A stretch of 64,000 bases of DNA from CAVVYJ01 sp963752495 (GCA_963752495.1 CAVVYJ010000004.1:1-64000), one strand, 5' to 3'; counted from the first letter of the stretch, positions 29,067 through 39,079 are shown. The notes: generated from the letters alone by a model not told the origin. Translations and numbers: made by a program.

Positions 29067-29867
29067 GTGATGAATTTAGCCAACAAACGAATTTTGCTTA
29101 CCGGAGCCACGGGTGGCATCGGTCAGCTTGTCGCACACTTGCTTGCAAAAAAAGGCGCAGTTTTGGCTCTGGTAGGGCGCGACATGCAAAAATTAACCGC
29201 CCTGCAGTCGAGTATCCATGCGGGTGGTGGCAAGGCGGTTTGCATCGAAGCAGATTTAAGCAAAGAGGGCGCTAGCGCAAGGTCTATCGCGGCGTCTGCG
29301 TTGCAGCAGTTAGGTGGCATTGATATTTTAATTAACAATGCAGGTGTGCTGGATTTTGTTGCGTTTGAAGATCAAAGCGAGGCGCGCATTGCACAAATGA
29401 TACACACCAACGTTACTGCGCTCATTCAACTGACACGTGCAGTCATTCCTACATTTAAGACCAAAAATCAGGGTCATTTAGTGTTCGTGGGTTCTGTTTT
29501 TGGGTCGCTAGGTTTTCCGCATTTTGCTACCTACTGCGCCACCAAATTCGCAGTGCATGGATTCTCGCAGGCGTTACGTCGTGAACTTGTAGATACCAAT
29601 ATTGGCGTGACTTACATCGCACCGCGCGGCATTAAAACGCCCATGAATGATGCAAACACAGTCGCAATGTGGGAAAAATCAGGCAATAAAATGGATGAGC
29701 CGGAATATGTTGCAGAAGTGATTGTTAAGGCGATTGAGAACGAAAAGCAGGAAGTATTTATTGGTCAGCCACAAACATTTTTTGCTTGGCTAAATGGCGT
29801 TGCCCCGCGTTTGGTAAATATTGGACTTAAAAAGCAAACAGCTTTAGCAAAGCCGTTCTTAAATTAG
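29067..29867 (+). CDS. Short-chain dehydrogenase/reductase
   Basis: NAD(P)-dependent oxidoreductase of 266 residues. The Rossmann motif TGATGGIGQ, the NNAG motif and the catalytic Ser (FVGSVFG) and YCATKFAVHG (Tyr and Lys) are intact. AAGGAG stands a few bases before the start (ATGATG or second ATG at 29070). It is the last gene of the four-gene operon and is followed by tRNA-Ser on the other strand. The substrate is unknown; reduction or oxidation of a ketone or alcohol made by the upstream enzymes is inferred. Confidence 0.9.
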   Translation: MMNLANKRILLTGATGGIGQLVAHLLAKKGAVLALVGRDMQKLTALQSSIHAGGGKAVCIEADLSKEGASARSIAASALQQLGGIDILINNAGVLDFVAFEDQSEARIAQMIHTNVTALIQLTRAVIPTFKTKNQGHLVFVGSVFGSLGFPHFATYCATKFAVHGFSQALRRELVDTNIGVTYIAPRGIKTPMNDANTVAMWEKSGNKMDEPEYVAEVIVKAIENEKQEVFIGQPQTFFAWLNGVAPRLVNIGLKKQTALAKPFLN

Positions 29868-29893
29868 GCCAAGCTAGTACAGCGATGGCTTAA

Positions 29894-29984
29894 TGGCGGA
29901 AAGGGAGGGATTCGAACCCTCGATAGGTTATTCACCTACGCCTGATTTCGAGTCAGGTACATTCAACCACTCTGCCACCTTTCC
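29894..29984 (-). tRNA. tRNA-Ser (anticodon CGA)
   Basis: On the minus strand GGAAAGG pairs with CCTTTCC, followed by discriminator G and an encoded CCA. The anticodon stem CCTGA/TCAGG encloses the loop CTCGAAA (anticodon CGA). The long variable arm (GTAGGTGAATAACCTAT region) and GGTTCGAATCC T-arm confirm a class II serine tRNA of about 88 bases plus CCA. Confidence 0.97.
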
Positions 29985-30075
29985 GAATAAATTATTTTTT
30001 ATTTTTCGAGCATGCTTTTACACAGTCAATAAAGGCTTCTAGTCTAGTTTTGCCTATTTAAAAATGCTTTCTAGC

Positions 30076-30642
30076 TTATCTTACATTTGATTCTACATCA
30101 TTCGCGGCTCTTAATACTTCAAGCCCAATGGTTACAGTTTCTCTATCATCCATCAGCCATACTTCGCCTTCTTGAATGTTGCATTGCAGTTGCATGTTAC
30201 GTTCCGCCAGAGCAGCCATAGCGCGCGAGCTTTCTTGCGCTATACTAATTACGGTAAGATTTTTTTGTCGTTCAAATTGGTTGCTGTTTTGATCAAACCA
30301 CATTTGTGCAGCGCGTCCGCCATAGCAATACACAATGACTTGTTTGGCGCGGCCACAAGCTTTGCGGATGAGTTTCTCGTCTGGCAAACCAACGTCTATC
30401 CACAACTCAATTATCCCCGTTAAATCTTTTTGCCAAAGGTCAGCTGATTCGTCATCCGTCATGCCTTGGCCAAACTCCAAATACTCATGTGCGTGCAGGG
30501 CGAAAGCAAGTAACCTTACCATCATGCGTTCGTCAGTTTCGGAAGGATGACGTGATAATGTTAACGCGTGCTCTGCATAATAATGTCTATCCATATCTGC
30601 AATTTGCAGATTGGCTTTGAACACGGTGGCTTTAATTGCCAA
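30076..30642 (-). CDS. yaeQ: YaeQ family protein
   Basis: Protein of 188 residues matching the YaeQ family, which has a nuclease-like PD-(D/E)XK fold of unsettled function and was reported to compensate for RfaH loss. Typical stretches are ADMDRHYYAEHALTLSRHPSETDERMMVRLLAFALHA, written here only in part, plus WIDVGLPDEKLIRKACGRA. Length is normal. It starts three bases after the ybiT stop and is probably co-transcribed. Confidence 0.93.
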   Translation of the reverse strand: MAIKATVFKANLQIADMDRHYYAEHALTLSRHPSETDERMMVRLLAFALHAHEYLEFGQGMTDDESADLWQKDLTGIIELWIDVGLPDEKLIRKACGRAKQVIVYCYGGRAAQMWFDQNSNQFERQKNLTVISIAQESSRAMAALAERNMQLQCNIQEGEVWLMDDRETVTIGLEVLRAANDVESNVR

Positions 30643-30645
30643 TGC

Positions 30646-32242
30646 TTATTCAACGCCTTGGCTGGCGAGATAATCCTCGTAATTACCGGTGTAATCGATA
30701 ATGCCATCAGGCTTGATTTCCAAAATGCGTGTGGCGATTGAGCTGACAAATTCACGGTCATGAGAGACGAAGAATAAAGTACCTTTGTATTTGTCCAGCG
30801 CAGTATTGAGCGCCTCAATCGACTCCATGTCCATGTGATTGGTAGGCTCGTCCATTAGCAACACATTAGTGCGCGCTAGCATCAGCTTGCCATAGAGCAT
30901 GCGACCTTTTTCACCACCCGAAAGCACTTTGACGGATTTTTTCGTATCTTCGCCGCTAAATAACAAGCGCCCCAGCATGCTTCGCACGGCTTGGTCGTCC
31001 TCGTTGCTTTTGCGATATTGCGCCATCCACTCGAACAGAATCTCGTCTTTTTCAAATTCGTATTCGTGGTCTTGCGCAAAATAACCTAGATTGGCTTTTT
31101 CTGCCCATTTGACTTCACCGTGATTCGGTTTTAAGTCGCCAGCAAGGCAACGTAAAAATGTGGTTTTACCAACGCCATTTTCGCCAATAATCGCGACTTT
31201 TTCACCGGCTTCAAAGATCATTTCTACATTATTAAACAGTGGCTTATCGAAACCATGCGAGAGTTTTTTCAACTCAAGCGCATTGCGGTGCAATTTATCT
31301 TTTTCATCAAACTCAAAGCGAATAAACGGAAACTGACGGCTTGAAGGCTTGAATTCCTCAATTTTGATTTTGTCGATTTGTTTTGGCACGGCTGGTGGCT
31401 TGCTTGGCTTTAGAAGCGTTGGCAGAGAAGCGGCGCACAAACTCCTGCAAATCGGCAATTTGCTGCTTGGCTTTGGCATTGTCTTTGGCTTGTTGCGCGC
31501 GTGCTTGCTGGCTAGCTTCCATATAGTCGTCATAATTGCCAGGATAAACCGTGAGTTTGGCGTAATCCATATCTGCAGTGTGCGTACACACTTGATTTAA
31601 AAAGTGGCGGTCATGCGAGATGATAATCATGGTGCAATCACGATTGTTCAGTACGTCTTCCAGCCAGCGAATGGTGTTAATGTCCAAGTTGTTGGTTGGT
31701 TCATCGAGCAGCAAAATATCGGGGTTGGCAAATAACGCTTGCACTAGTAATACGCGTAGCTTCCAGCCAGGCGCAACGGCGCTCATCGGGCCATTATGTT
31801 GTTCAATAGGAATGCCTACGCCGAGTAATAACTCACCTGCACGCGCTTCGGCGGTGTAGCCATCAAATTCAGCATAAACACCTTCAAGTTCCGCCGCGCG
31901 CATATAGTCTTCTTCGGTGGCTTCCAAATTGGCGTAAATCGCATTTTTTTCTACATTGGCTTTCCACATTTGTTCATGACCCATCATCACCACATCCAGC
32001 ACGCGTTGGTCTTCGTAAGCAAATTGGTCTTGCTTCAAAAACGCCATGCGTTCATTGATATCAATTGTAATGTTGCCAGCGGTAGGTTCTAACGTGCCTG
32101 CTAGAATTTTCATGAAAGTGGATTTACCGCAACCATTTGCGCCAATGAGGCCATAGCGGTTTCCCTCGCCAAATTTAACAGAAACATTTTCAAACAAAGG
32201 CTTTGCGCCAAATTGCATGGTGATATTATTTGCGATGAGCAT
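30646..32242 (-). CDS. ybiT: ABC-F family ATPase, YbiT-type (one frameshift)
   Basis: Soluble protein of about 531 residues with two ABC ATPase domains and no membrane part; ABC-F proteins act on ribosomes. The first domain has GANGCGKSTFMK and LLLDEPTNNLDINTIRW, the second GENGVGKTTFLRC and LLMDEPTNHMDMESIE. The linker (ANASKAKQATSRAK, then QIDKIKIEEFKPSSRQ) and the end YEDYLASQGVE match YbiT closely. The break lies at about 31385 in a run of A (four instead of three restores nothing; three restores RAKQIDKIK), so one A is likely surplus. Confidence 0.93.
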
Positions 32243-32273
32243 GATTTATTTTCTTAAAACGTTTTTCTTTAAA

Positions 32274-32876
32274 TTAAAATTTATTTTTAATAACGACTTC
32301 GTTCATGGCTAGTTGTCCGCCGCGTGGCCAGGCTTCTTTGACTGCTTTTCCAACCACAACAAACATTGTTGGGATGTGGTCTGCAGGCAGGTTGAGCAGT
32401 TTTGCTACCGCATCAAAATCAAACCCATCCATTGGGCAAGTGTCATAACCCATTTCTTTTGCGGCAAGCATGAGCGTCATGGCGGCCATGCCGCATGAGC
32501 GCATGGCTTCATCACGCTGCACTTGTTCGTTCCCATCGTAATATTGACCAATGCATGGCACTAAAAAATCTTGTACTGGTTTAGGGGCATTTTTCCAATA
32601 ACGTGCTGGTTCTTTTGCCCAAGATTTTAAATCTGCAGTTAGCACAATCAGAATAGAGGCTTCTTCAACCTGTGCTTGATCCCAGCTTACGGCACGTATT
32701 TGCTTGCGCAGCACGGGTCGGTCACAACCACAAAGCGCCAGTTTTGAATATTAAACGCAGTAGGGGACAGCATTGCCAAGCGACATTAGCTTGGCAATTT
32801 CTTCTTCTGTCAATTTATGCTGTGGGTCATACGCCTTGACGGAGCGACGTTTTACAATAGCTTCAGATACATTCAT
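32274..32876 (-). CDS. Nitroreductase-family flavoprotein (two frameshifts)
   Basis: FMN-dependent nitroreductase-like oxidoreductase, about 201 residues. The N-terminus MNVSEAIVKRRSVKAYD is typical. The sequence then runs through three frames: EEEIAKLMSL, then AMLSPTAFNIQNWRFVVVTD (from about 32785), then LRKQIRAVSWDQAQVEEAS (from about 32715) to CPMDGFDFDAVAKLLNLP and the end. Joined, it is a normal-length family member with the FMN-contact S-x-x-N-x-Q-x-W-like element in the middle segment. Its ATG overlaps the greB stop (ATGA). The substrate is unknown. Confidence 0.87.
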
Positions 32877-33376
32877 TTTTGGTAGTCTATGTCCAAGATT
32901 TCTAAGTTTAAGTTGCCTGCAGGTCTTTGCCAAACAACCGTATCGCCAATTTTGTGACCAATTAAAGACTTAGCAAGTGGAGAAACCCAGCTCACTTTAT
33001 TGGCGGCAGCATCTGCTTCATCTTCACCAACGATGTGAAAAGTATGGCTTTCACCTTCGCTATCTTCAACGTGAACAGTGGCACCAAACAGTACGGTCTC
33101 GTGGCTTTGGGTTGCTGGATCAATCAGGATTGCAGAATCTAGCCGTGCACGCACATAGCGTAAATCACGCTCTATCTCGGCGACTTTATCCTTAACGAAC
33201 GCGTCGTCAGCAGTTTTCTTTAAAGCTTCATGCTGCGCTACCAATGACTCTTCCAGCGTTTGTAACTCGAGTGCGCCGGTAGGCGTGACATAATTGGGGT
33301 TTGCGCTGATAGGGCGTTCAACCAACTCTTCACCGGATTGCTCAAAGCGTTCTTCATTCACAAAAGCTCGACTCAT
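32873..33376 (-). CDS. greB: Transcript cleavage factor GreB
   Basis: Rescues backtracked RNA polymerase by stimulating transcript cleavage. It has 167 residues, with the N-terminal coiled coil (LEESLVAQHEALKKTADD, EIERDLRYVRARLDSA) and a C-terminal FKBP-like domain (FGATVHVEDSEGE, SPLAKSLIGHKIGD). The RPISANPNYVTPTG segment is characteristic of GreB rather than GreA. It lies 16 bases after guaA with GGGGAGTAA as ribosome binding site and overlaps the nitroreductase start. Confidence 0.94.
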   Translation of the reverse strand: MSRAFVNEERFEQSGEELVERPISANPNYVTPTGALELQTLEESLVAQHEALKKTADDAFVKDKVAEIERDLRYVRARLDSAILIDPATQSHETVLFGATVHVEDSEGESHTFHIVGEDEADAAANKVSWVSPLAKSLIGHKIGDTVVWQRPAGNLNLEILDIDYQK

Positions 33377-33392
33377 AGATGATTACTCCCCG

Positions 33393-34975
33393 TTATTCCC
33401 ATTCAATGGTTGCTGGTGGTTTACCAGAGATATCATACACGACGCGGTTGATGCCACGCACTTCGTTGATAATGCGATTAGAAACTTTGCCAAGTAGCGC
33501 ATAAGGAATTCCGCCCAATGCGCGGTCATAAAGTCACTTGTGACGACAGCGCGTAGTGCTACGACGTAATCATAAGTGCGCCCATCACCCATCACACCAA
33601 CGGATTTAACAGGCAAAAATACCGCAAATGCTTGGCTGGTCAGTTCATACCAGGTTTTTCCGGTATTTTTCATCGACGGTATTGCGCAATTCCTCAATAA
33701 AAATTGCATCGGCAGCGCGTAATAAATCGGCATATTGTTTGTGAATTTCACCCAAAATGCGCACGCCCAGACCTGGGCCTGGGAATGGGTGGCGATACAC
33801 CATGTCGGCTGGCAAGCCAAGTGCCACACCAAGTTCACGCACTTCGTCTTTGAATAAATCGCGCAGTGGTTCGAGCAATTTTAGACCTAATTTTTCTGGC
33901 AGGCCGCCTACATTGTGGTGGCTTTTGATGGTGACTGCTTTTTTGGTCTTTGCACCGCCAGATTCAATCACGTCTGGGTAAATGGTGCCTTGTGCCAACC
34001 ATTTTGCATTGACACATTTTTTGGCTTCACGTTGAAAAACCTCGACAAATTCTTTGCCAATGATTTTGCGCTTGGCTTCTGGGTCGCTAACACCTGCCAA
34101 CTCGCCCATAAACTGGTCAATTGCATCTACGCGGATAACTTTTGCATGTAACTTACCCGCGAACATGTCCATTACCATGTCGCCCTCATTGAGGCGAAGT
34201 AAGCCATGGTCAACAAATACGCAAGTGAGCTGGTCGCCAATTGCCCGATGAATCAATGCCGCGGCAACGCTAGAATCTACCCCACCTGAAAGACCTAAAA
34301 TCACTTCTTCATCACCGACTTGTGCTTTTATCTTGGCAACAGCTTCGGCAATATGATCTTTCATGATCCAGTCAGGTTTTGCGCCGCAAATTTGCAGTAC
34401 AAAACGATTTAAGATGGCTTGACCTTGCTTGGTATGGGTGACTTCCGGGTGAAACTGCACTGCATAGAATTTGCGCGTTTCATCTGCCATTGCCGCTATT
34501 GGCGTGGTTTCGTTGCTGGCGATAACTTTAAAGCCAGCTGGCAATTCGGTGACTTTGTCGCCGTGACTCATCCATACATCAAGCAGGCCATGACCTTCGG
34601 CATTGGTGCTGTCTTGAATATCTTTGAATAGGGCAGAGTGATTTCTGGCACGGATTTCTGCATAGCCAAACTCGCGCTTTGTACCAGCTTCCACCCGTCC
34701 GCCGAGTTGCTGCGCCATGGTTTGCATGCCATAACAAATGCCCAGCACCGGTATGCCAAGGTAAATACGGCTTGCGGCGCTCTATCCGTATCTGCCTCGT
34801 AAGCACTGGCGTGGCTACCTGAGAGAATGATGCCGTCTGCGCCAAAGTTGCGTACAAAGTCATCAGATACATCGCATGGGTGAATCTCACAATAGACGTG
34901 TGCTTCGCGCACACGGCGCGCAATGAGTTGCGTGACTTGAGAGCCAAAATCGAGAATAAGTATTTTAGAGTGCAT
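33393..34975 (-). CDS. guaA: GMP synthase (glutamine-hydrolysing) (about three frameshifts)
   Basis: Converts XMP to GMP; normally needed for purine prototrophy. About 527 residues. The class I glutaminase domain has ILDFGSQVTQLIARRVRE, the catalytic Cys in LGICYGMQTMAQQLGG and FHPEVTHT. The ATP-pyrophosphatase domain has LGLSGGVDSSVAAAL. The dimerisation domain ends in GINRVVYDISGKPPATIEWE, and the real stop is at 33393-33395. Breaks lie near 34765 (before IPVLGICYG), 33655 (an A run before KTWYELTSQAF) and 33508 (before LPYALLGKVSNRI). All conserved segments are there when frames are joined. It follows guaB by 91 bases. Confidence 0.95.
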
Positions 34976-35066
34976 GTCATGTAGTAGTTATTAGAAAATG
35001 GTTAAAAAACACCATACTCCTGTCAAACCTTATATATACTCGGCTTACAGAGCAGGTTGTTTCAGG

Positions 35067-36528
35067 TTAATCTATTCTGTAGTTTGGTGCTTCTTTGGTG
35101 ATTTGTACATCATGCACATGAGATTCACGCATGCCAGCGGAGGTAATCTGTACAAACTCAGCTTTTTTGCGCATTTCATCAATGGTCGCACATCCGACAT
35201 AGCCCATGGAGGCACGTAGCCCACCCATGAGTTGATGAATCACCGCGACCACGCTGCCTTTATAGGGTACGCGACCTTCAATGCCTTCTGGGACTAATTT
35301 GTCAGCATTGCCATCAGATTCTTGGAAATAACGGTCTGAAGAGCCTTTTTGCATCGCGCCAACAGATCCCATACCTCTGTAAGACTTATAGGAGCGGCCT
35401 TGGAATAACTCGACCTCTCCCGGCGCTTCTTCCGTGCCGGCAAACATGCCGCCCAACATCACGGAATATGCGCCCGCTGCAACTGCTTTAGAAATGTCAC
35501 CAGAAAAGCGAATGCCGCCATCGGCAATAAAGGGAACCCCAGATTTTTGTAGTGCTTTTTGTACATTGGCGATTGCACTGATTTGTGGAACGCCTACACC
35601 AGCAACGATTCTGGTGGTGCAGATGGAGCCTGGGCCAATACCTACCTTAACGCCATCCGCGCCCGCATCCACAAGCGCGAGAGCAGCATCTGCCGTTGCA
35701 ATGTTGCCGCCAATCACTTCAATCTTTGGGAAGTGTTTTTTTACCCAAGTCACGCGATCCAGCACGCCTTGCGAGTGTCCGTGAGCAGTATCGACTACAA
35801 TCACATCCACGCCTGCAGCTGCAAGCGCTTCTACGCGATCTTCCGTACCTTCGCCCACACCTACTGCAGCACCAACACGTAAGCGGCCTTTGCTATCTTT
35901 GCAAGCTAGTGGATGTTCGCGTGATTTTTGAATGTCTTTAACTGTGATTAAACCTTTAAGGGCATCTTTGTCATCAATTACCAAAACACGTTCTAGGCGG
36001 TGTTGGTGCAATAAATTAATCGCCTCCTCACGTGATGTTCCTTCCCGAACAGTAACGAGCCGCTCGCGTGGCGTCATGATGTTTTTAATCGGTTGGTCAA
36101 GATTGGTTTCAAAACGTAAATCGCGATTGGTGACGATACCTACGATTTTGTCGTTATCGATGACAGGCAAACCAGATATTTTATGCTTACGTGTAAGTTC
36201 TATCACATCACGCACTGTCATGTTTGGCTGTAATCGTTACCGGATCATTTACTACACCAGATTCAAATCGTTTAACACGCGAAACGTGTGCAGCTTGTTG
36301 TGCCGCGGTCATGTTTTTATGAATGATACCCAAACCGCCTTCTTGCGCGAGTGCAATAGCCAGTGGCGCTTCTGTGACAGTATCCATCGCAGCAGAAACG
36401 AGCGGGATGTTGAGTTTGATGTTACGGGTGAGCTGTGTGCTAAGGTTAACTTCGCGCGGCAAAATGACCGAATGCGCGGGGACCAATAAAACATCATCAA
36501 AAGTGAGAGCTTGTTGCAGCAAACGCAT
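35067..36528 (-). CDS. guaB: IMP dehydrogenase (one frameshift)
   Basis: First committed step of GMP synthesis, IMP to XMP with NAD. About 487 residues. The N-terminus MRLLQQALTFDDVLLVPAHS, two CBS domains (KHKISGLPVIDNDKIVGIVT, EAINLLHQHRLERVLVIDD) and the catalytic Cys loop GPGSICTTRIVAGVG are visible, plus the flap region KGSSDRYFQESD. The frame breaks at about 36230: the first frame ends TITAKHDSA, while the other continues QPNMTVRDVIELT. It heads the guaB-guaA-greB-nitroreductase set. Confidence 0.95.
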
Positions 36529-36554
36529 GACTAATCCTTTATTTCCAAAACGAG

Positions 36555-36583
36555 ATTATACAGAATTGTGCGTTAAGCTGCGA
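36555..36583 (-). promoter_or_regulatory. Probable guaB promoter
   Basis: On the minus strand a perfect TATAAT (revcomp of 36555-36560) stands about 27 bases before the guaB ATG. The -35 region (TCGCAG at the right distance) is poor, which is common for regulated purine promoters. Confidence 0.45.
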
Positions 36584-36744
36584 GTGTTCTATTTGTTTTA
36601 TATATATCAAGCAATTAAATTGTCAACCTTACGTAGATTGTTACGTTTAATTCTATTGTCAAATGCTGTTGTATTGCTGTAATCTATAACTATTAATTTA
36701 GCGAAAACAATGTTGAAATGCTAATAAAGGAAAAAGGGTTTGCT

Positions 36745-37266
36745 ATGAAACTTCATCAATTATTGTATGCTGTCATTGCTGCATCGTTAGTGCTACCTTT
36801 AACGGCTGGTGCTGAGATATACAAATGGAAAGATAAAGATGGTGTGGTTAGATATTCTGACACGCCGCCACCATCAAATATTAAGCAAGAGCCAATTGGA
36901 AAAAAGAAAGTTCTTAGCCCAGCTCAAAATCAAACCCCGGCTTCTGAGAGTGATTCTCAAAATGCAGTAGCGCCGGCTGCTGTTAATAAGCCGGGCTTAA
37001 AAGAGGTTGTGGATCCCTCAGTTGAGGCGGCAAGGTTGCGTCAACGCAATGCAGAGATTGAAAAAAATAACAAGCAAGAGAGAGAAGCGCAAGCCAAGTT
37101 AAAAGAAGAAAACTGTAAAGCGGCCAAAGCGAATCATGGAACATATGCGCAAGGTGGACGTGTTTATAAAACTAATGAAAGAGGGGAGCGCGAGTACATG
37201 GACGATAAGGAACTTCAGGAAGGCGCACAAAAAGCACAGGCTGAGATTGATGAGTACTGTAACTAG
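36745..37266 (+). CDS. DUF4124 domain-containing periplasmic protein
   Basis: Protein of 173 residues. A signal peptide (MKLHQLLYAVIAASLVLPLT, cleaved after AGA) is followed directly by the DUF4124 core EIYKWKDKDGVVRYSDTPPP (about 24-45), a linker rich in Ala, Pro and Gln, and a charged helix with KLKEENCKAAKANH and DEYCN. An ATG/ATG-like start at 36718 is open, but AAGGAAAAAGGG places the start at 36745 and gives the proper signal peptide. The function of the family is unknown. It has its own terminator at 37286. Confidence 0.85.
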   Translation: MKLHQLLYAVIAASLVLPLTAGAEIYKWKDKDGVVRYSDTPPPSNIKQEPIGKKKVLSPAQNQTPASESDSQNAVAPAAVNKPGLKEVVDPSVEAARLRQRNAEIEKNNKQEREAQAKLKEENCKAAKANHGTYAQGGRVYKTNERGEREYMDDKELQEGAQKAQAEIDEYCN

Positions 37267-37276
37267 CTAATTTTCT

Positions 37277-37603
37277 TTAGACCTCAGGCGGTGCATCTCC
37301 ACCGCCTTTTTTCATGATTTTCCCTTCTTCTGCACGCTGTTTGCGTACTTCTTTTGGGTCGGCGATGAGCGGGCGATAAATTTCTACGCGATCCATGCTT
37401 CTTAAAACGGTTTCCAGTCTTGCCAGTTTGCCAAAAATACCAATTTGATTTTTACTTAAATCAATCTCTGGAAATTTTTTTATAATCCCTGAAGCCAGAA
37501 TCGCCTGCTCTGCTGTGGTTTCAGGCGCAACCTGAACGGGAATGATCAATTGCTGATGCGGCAATGCGTAGGCAACTTCTACAGTGATGTTATTTTGTGG
37601 CAA
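37277..37603 (-). CDS. rnfH: RnfH family protein (ubiquitin-like beta-grasp)
   Basis: Small protein of 108 residues of the RnfH/UPF0125 (RatB) family. VEVAYALPHQQLIIPVQV, ILASGIIKKFPEIDL, NQIGIFGKLA and RVEIYRPLIADPKEVRKQRA are characteristic. It usually accompanies ratA, as here, with only three bases between them. The role is not settled. The Gly/Pro-rich C-terminus overlaps a terminator for the opposite strand. Confidence 0.93.
   Translation of the reverse strand: MPQNNITVEVAYALPHQQLIIPVQVAPETTAEQAILASGIIKKFPEIDLSKNQIGIFGKLARLETVLRSMDRVEIYRPLIADPKEVRKQRAEEGKIMKKGGGDAPPEV
37286..37312 (+). terminator. Rho-independent terminator of the DUF4124 gene, embedded in the 3' end of rnfH
   Basis: AGGCGGTG-CATCTC-CACCGCCT followed by six T. 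It acts on the plus strand while the same bases encode the C-terminal residues of RnfH on the minus strand. Confidence 0.85.
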
Positions 37604-37606
37604 GGT

Positions 37607-38041
37607 TTATCCTATGTAAACTTTATCTGCGCGAGCCACAAATCCATCCACAAATGTAGTGGCAATGTGACCAAAAACAGGGGATATTAATTTATCCAAA
37701 AAACCATTCGCAAACTCGTAATTCAACCTAAACGTAATCTTACAGGCATCTGGTTGCAATTCAACAAAACGCCATTCGCCATCCAAATGGTTAAACGGCC
37801 CATCCTTAAGTTGTATATCCATACTGTGCGGAAAAATTTTACTATTTTGCGTCGAAAAGTGCTGTTTTAACCCATGATAATTAATGTGTAAAGTCGCGCT
37901 GGTAGTGGTTTCTGAGCGTTCCAGCAAATCCACGCCACCGCACCAAGGTAAAAACTTTGGGTAATCTTCCACAGCATCAACCAAAGCAAACATCTGCGCT
38001 GCCGAATGGTTGACTAGAACAGTTTTCTCTACCTTGTGCAT
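37607..38041 (-). CDS. ratA: RatA/Coq10-like START-domain protein
   Basis: Protein of 144 residues of the type II RatA toxin/coenzyme-Q-binding COQ10 family, SRPBCC fold. The start at 38041 gives MHKVEKTVLVNHSAAQMFAL and the family segments VEDYPKFLPWCGGVDLLER and GPFNHLDGEWRF; a longer open frame begins at 38083. RatA was reported to block 70S formation in E. coli, whereas the homologue Coq10 binds quinone. Divergent from smpB, as in many proteobacteria. Confidence 0.92.
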   Translation of the reverse strand: MHKVEKTVLVNHSAAQMFALVDAVEDYPKFLPWCGGVDLLERSETTTSATLHINYHGLKQHFSTQNSKIFPHSMDIQLKDGPFNHLDGEWRFVELQPDACKITFRLNYEFANGFLDKLISPVFGHIATTFVDGFVARADKVYIG

Positions 38042-38199
38042 ATATTCTTCTAATAAATCAAATCTGACTTTGTCAGACCTCACTTGTCGTATTAATCATA
38101 CTGTCTTCGTTCATCTTTCGCGTCATTTTTTTGATTTATTAAAAGAATCAATATGGGTAATAGCGTAAAATAGCCATTTTAAGCCATTAGTTGCATGTC

Positions 38200-38649
38200 A
38201 TGAGCATCGCCCAAAATAAAAAAGCTTTTTTTGATTACTTTATCGAAGAAAAATACGAAGCTGGTATCGTCCTTGAGGGCTGGGAGGTGAAAGCCATTCG
38301 CGATAATCGCGCCAATATTAAAGAGGCTTATGTCATTATCCAGCGTGGTGAGGTATACCTGATTGGCTGCCATATCACCCCGCTAGGCGCGGCCTCTACG
38401 CATATTCATCCTGATAAGATTAGAACACGTAAGCTGTTGTTGCATAATGAAGAAATCGCTAAACTCATCGGCAAGGTAGAACGCGCAGGCTATACGCTAG
38501 TTCCTCTCGATTTGCACTTTTCAAAAGGCCGTGTGAAAGTGGAAATTGGTCTTGCAAAAGGCAAAAAACAGCATGATAAGCGTGATACAGAAAAGGCGCG
38601 CGATTGGGAGCGCGAAAAAGGGCGCATCATGCGCTCGCATAACAAGTAG
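38200..38649 (+). CDS. smpB: SsrA-binding protein SmpB
   Basis: Partner of tmRNA in trans-translation. It has 149 residues from ATG 38200 (MSIAQNKKAFFDYFIEEKYE); the TTG at 38191 would add three residues. GWEVKAIRDNRANIKEAYV, the C-terminal KGRVKVEIGLAKGKKQHDKR and DWEREKGRIMRSHNK are typical; the basic tail enters the ribosomal mRNA channel. The ssrA gene lies 61 bases downstream on the same strand. Confidence 0.97.
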   Translation: MSIAQNKKAFFDYFIEEKYEAGIVLEGWEVKAIRDNRANIKEAYVIIQRGEVYLIGCHITPLGAASTHIHPDKIRTRKLLLHNEEIAKLIGKVERAGYTLVPLDLHFSKGRVKVEIGLAKGKKQHDKRDTEKARDWEREKGRIMRSHNK

Positions 38650-38662
38650 CGTATAATTCAAG

Positions 38663-38691
38663 CTTGGGCGAACTTACTGCGTTCGCTCAAG
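38663..38691 (+). terminator. Hairpin between smpB and ssrA
   Basis: CTTGGGCGAAC-TTACTGC-GTTCGCTCAAG forms an 11-base stem with one G-T pair. It is followed by TCTTAGTTA, a poor T run, so it may be a partial terminator or an RNA-processing site before the tmRNA. Confidence 0.5.
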
Positions 38692-38710
38692 TCTTAGTTA
38701 TTGACACATT

Positions 38711-39079
38711 GGGGCTGACCAGGTTTCGACGTGGGTTGCAAAGCAGTGCAGGGCATACCGAGGCTCAGATTACCTCGTAAATACAGCTGAAACAAGTATA
38801 GTCGCAAACGACGAAACTTACGCTCTAGCCGCTTAATACCGGCTGGACGCTGCACCATCTCTCCCGTGGGGTGGGTGGCCTTAAAAACCATCGCAGCGTC
38901 ATATACACGGGATACGTTTTATGTTGGGTTACTTAGCGTAGAATTAACCTTAAGGTAACTCGTCTGTACACCGCTTGTCTGTTGGTGTGGTGCAGATTAA
39001 ATTAAACAACAAGGCTAAGTATGTAGAACTGTCTGTGGAGGGCTTGCGGACGCGGGTTCGATTCCCGCCTGCTCCACCA
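38711..39079 (+). ncRNA. ssrA: tmRNA
   Basis: Rescues stalled ribosomes. The 5' end GGGGCTGACC pairs with the 3' GCTCCACCA end, with CCA encoded. The T-arm GGTTCGATTCCC is visible near 39054-39066. The tag reading frame at 38804-38836 encodes ANDETYALAA and a TAA stop, with resume codon GCA. The pseudoknot-rich region follows. A strong terminator starts at 39080. Confidence 0.98.

Noticed and set aside
37277..38041. A toxin-antitoxin module (RatA/RatB)
   Set aside because: These conserved genes occur in nearly all proteobacteria beside smpB. The toxin-antitoxin label is doubtful and nothing in the sequence adds to it.
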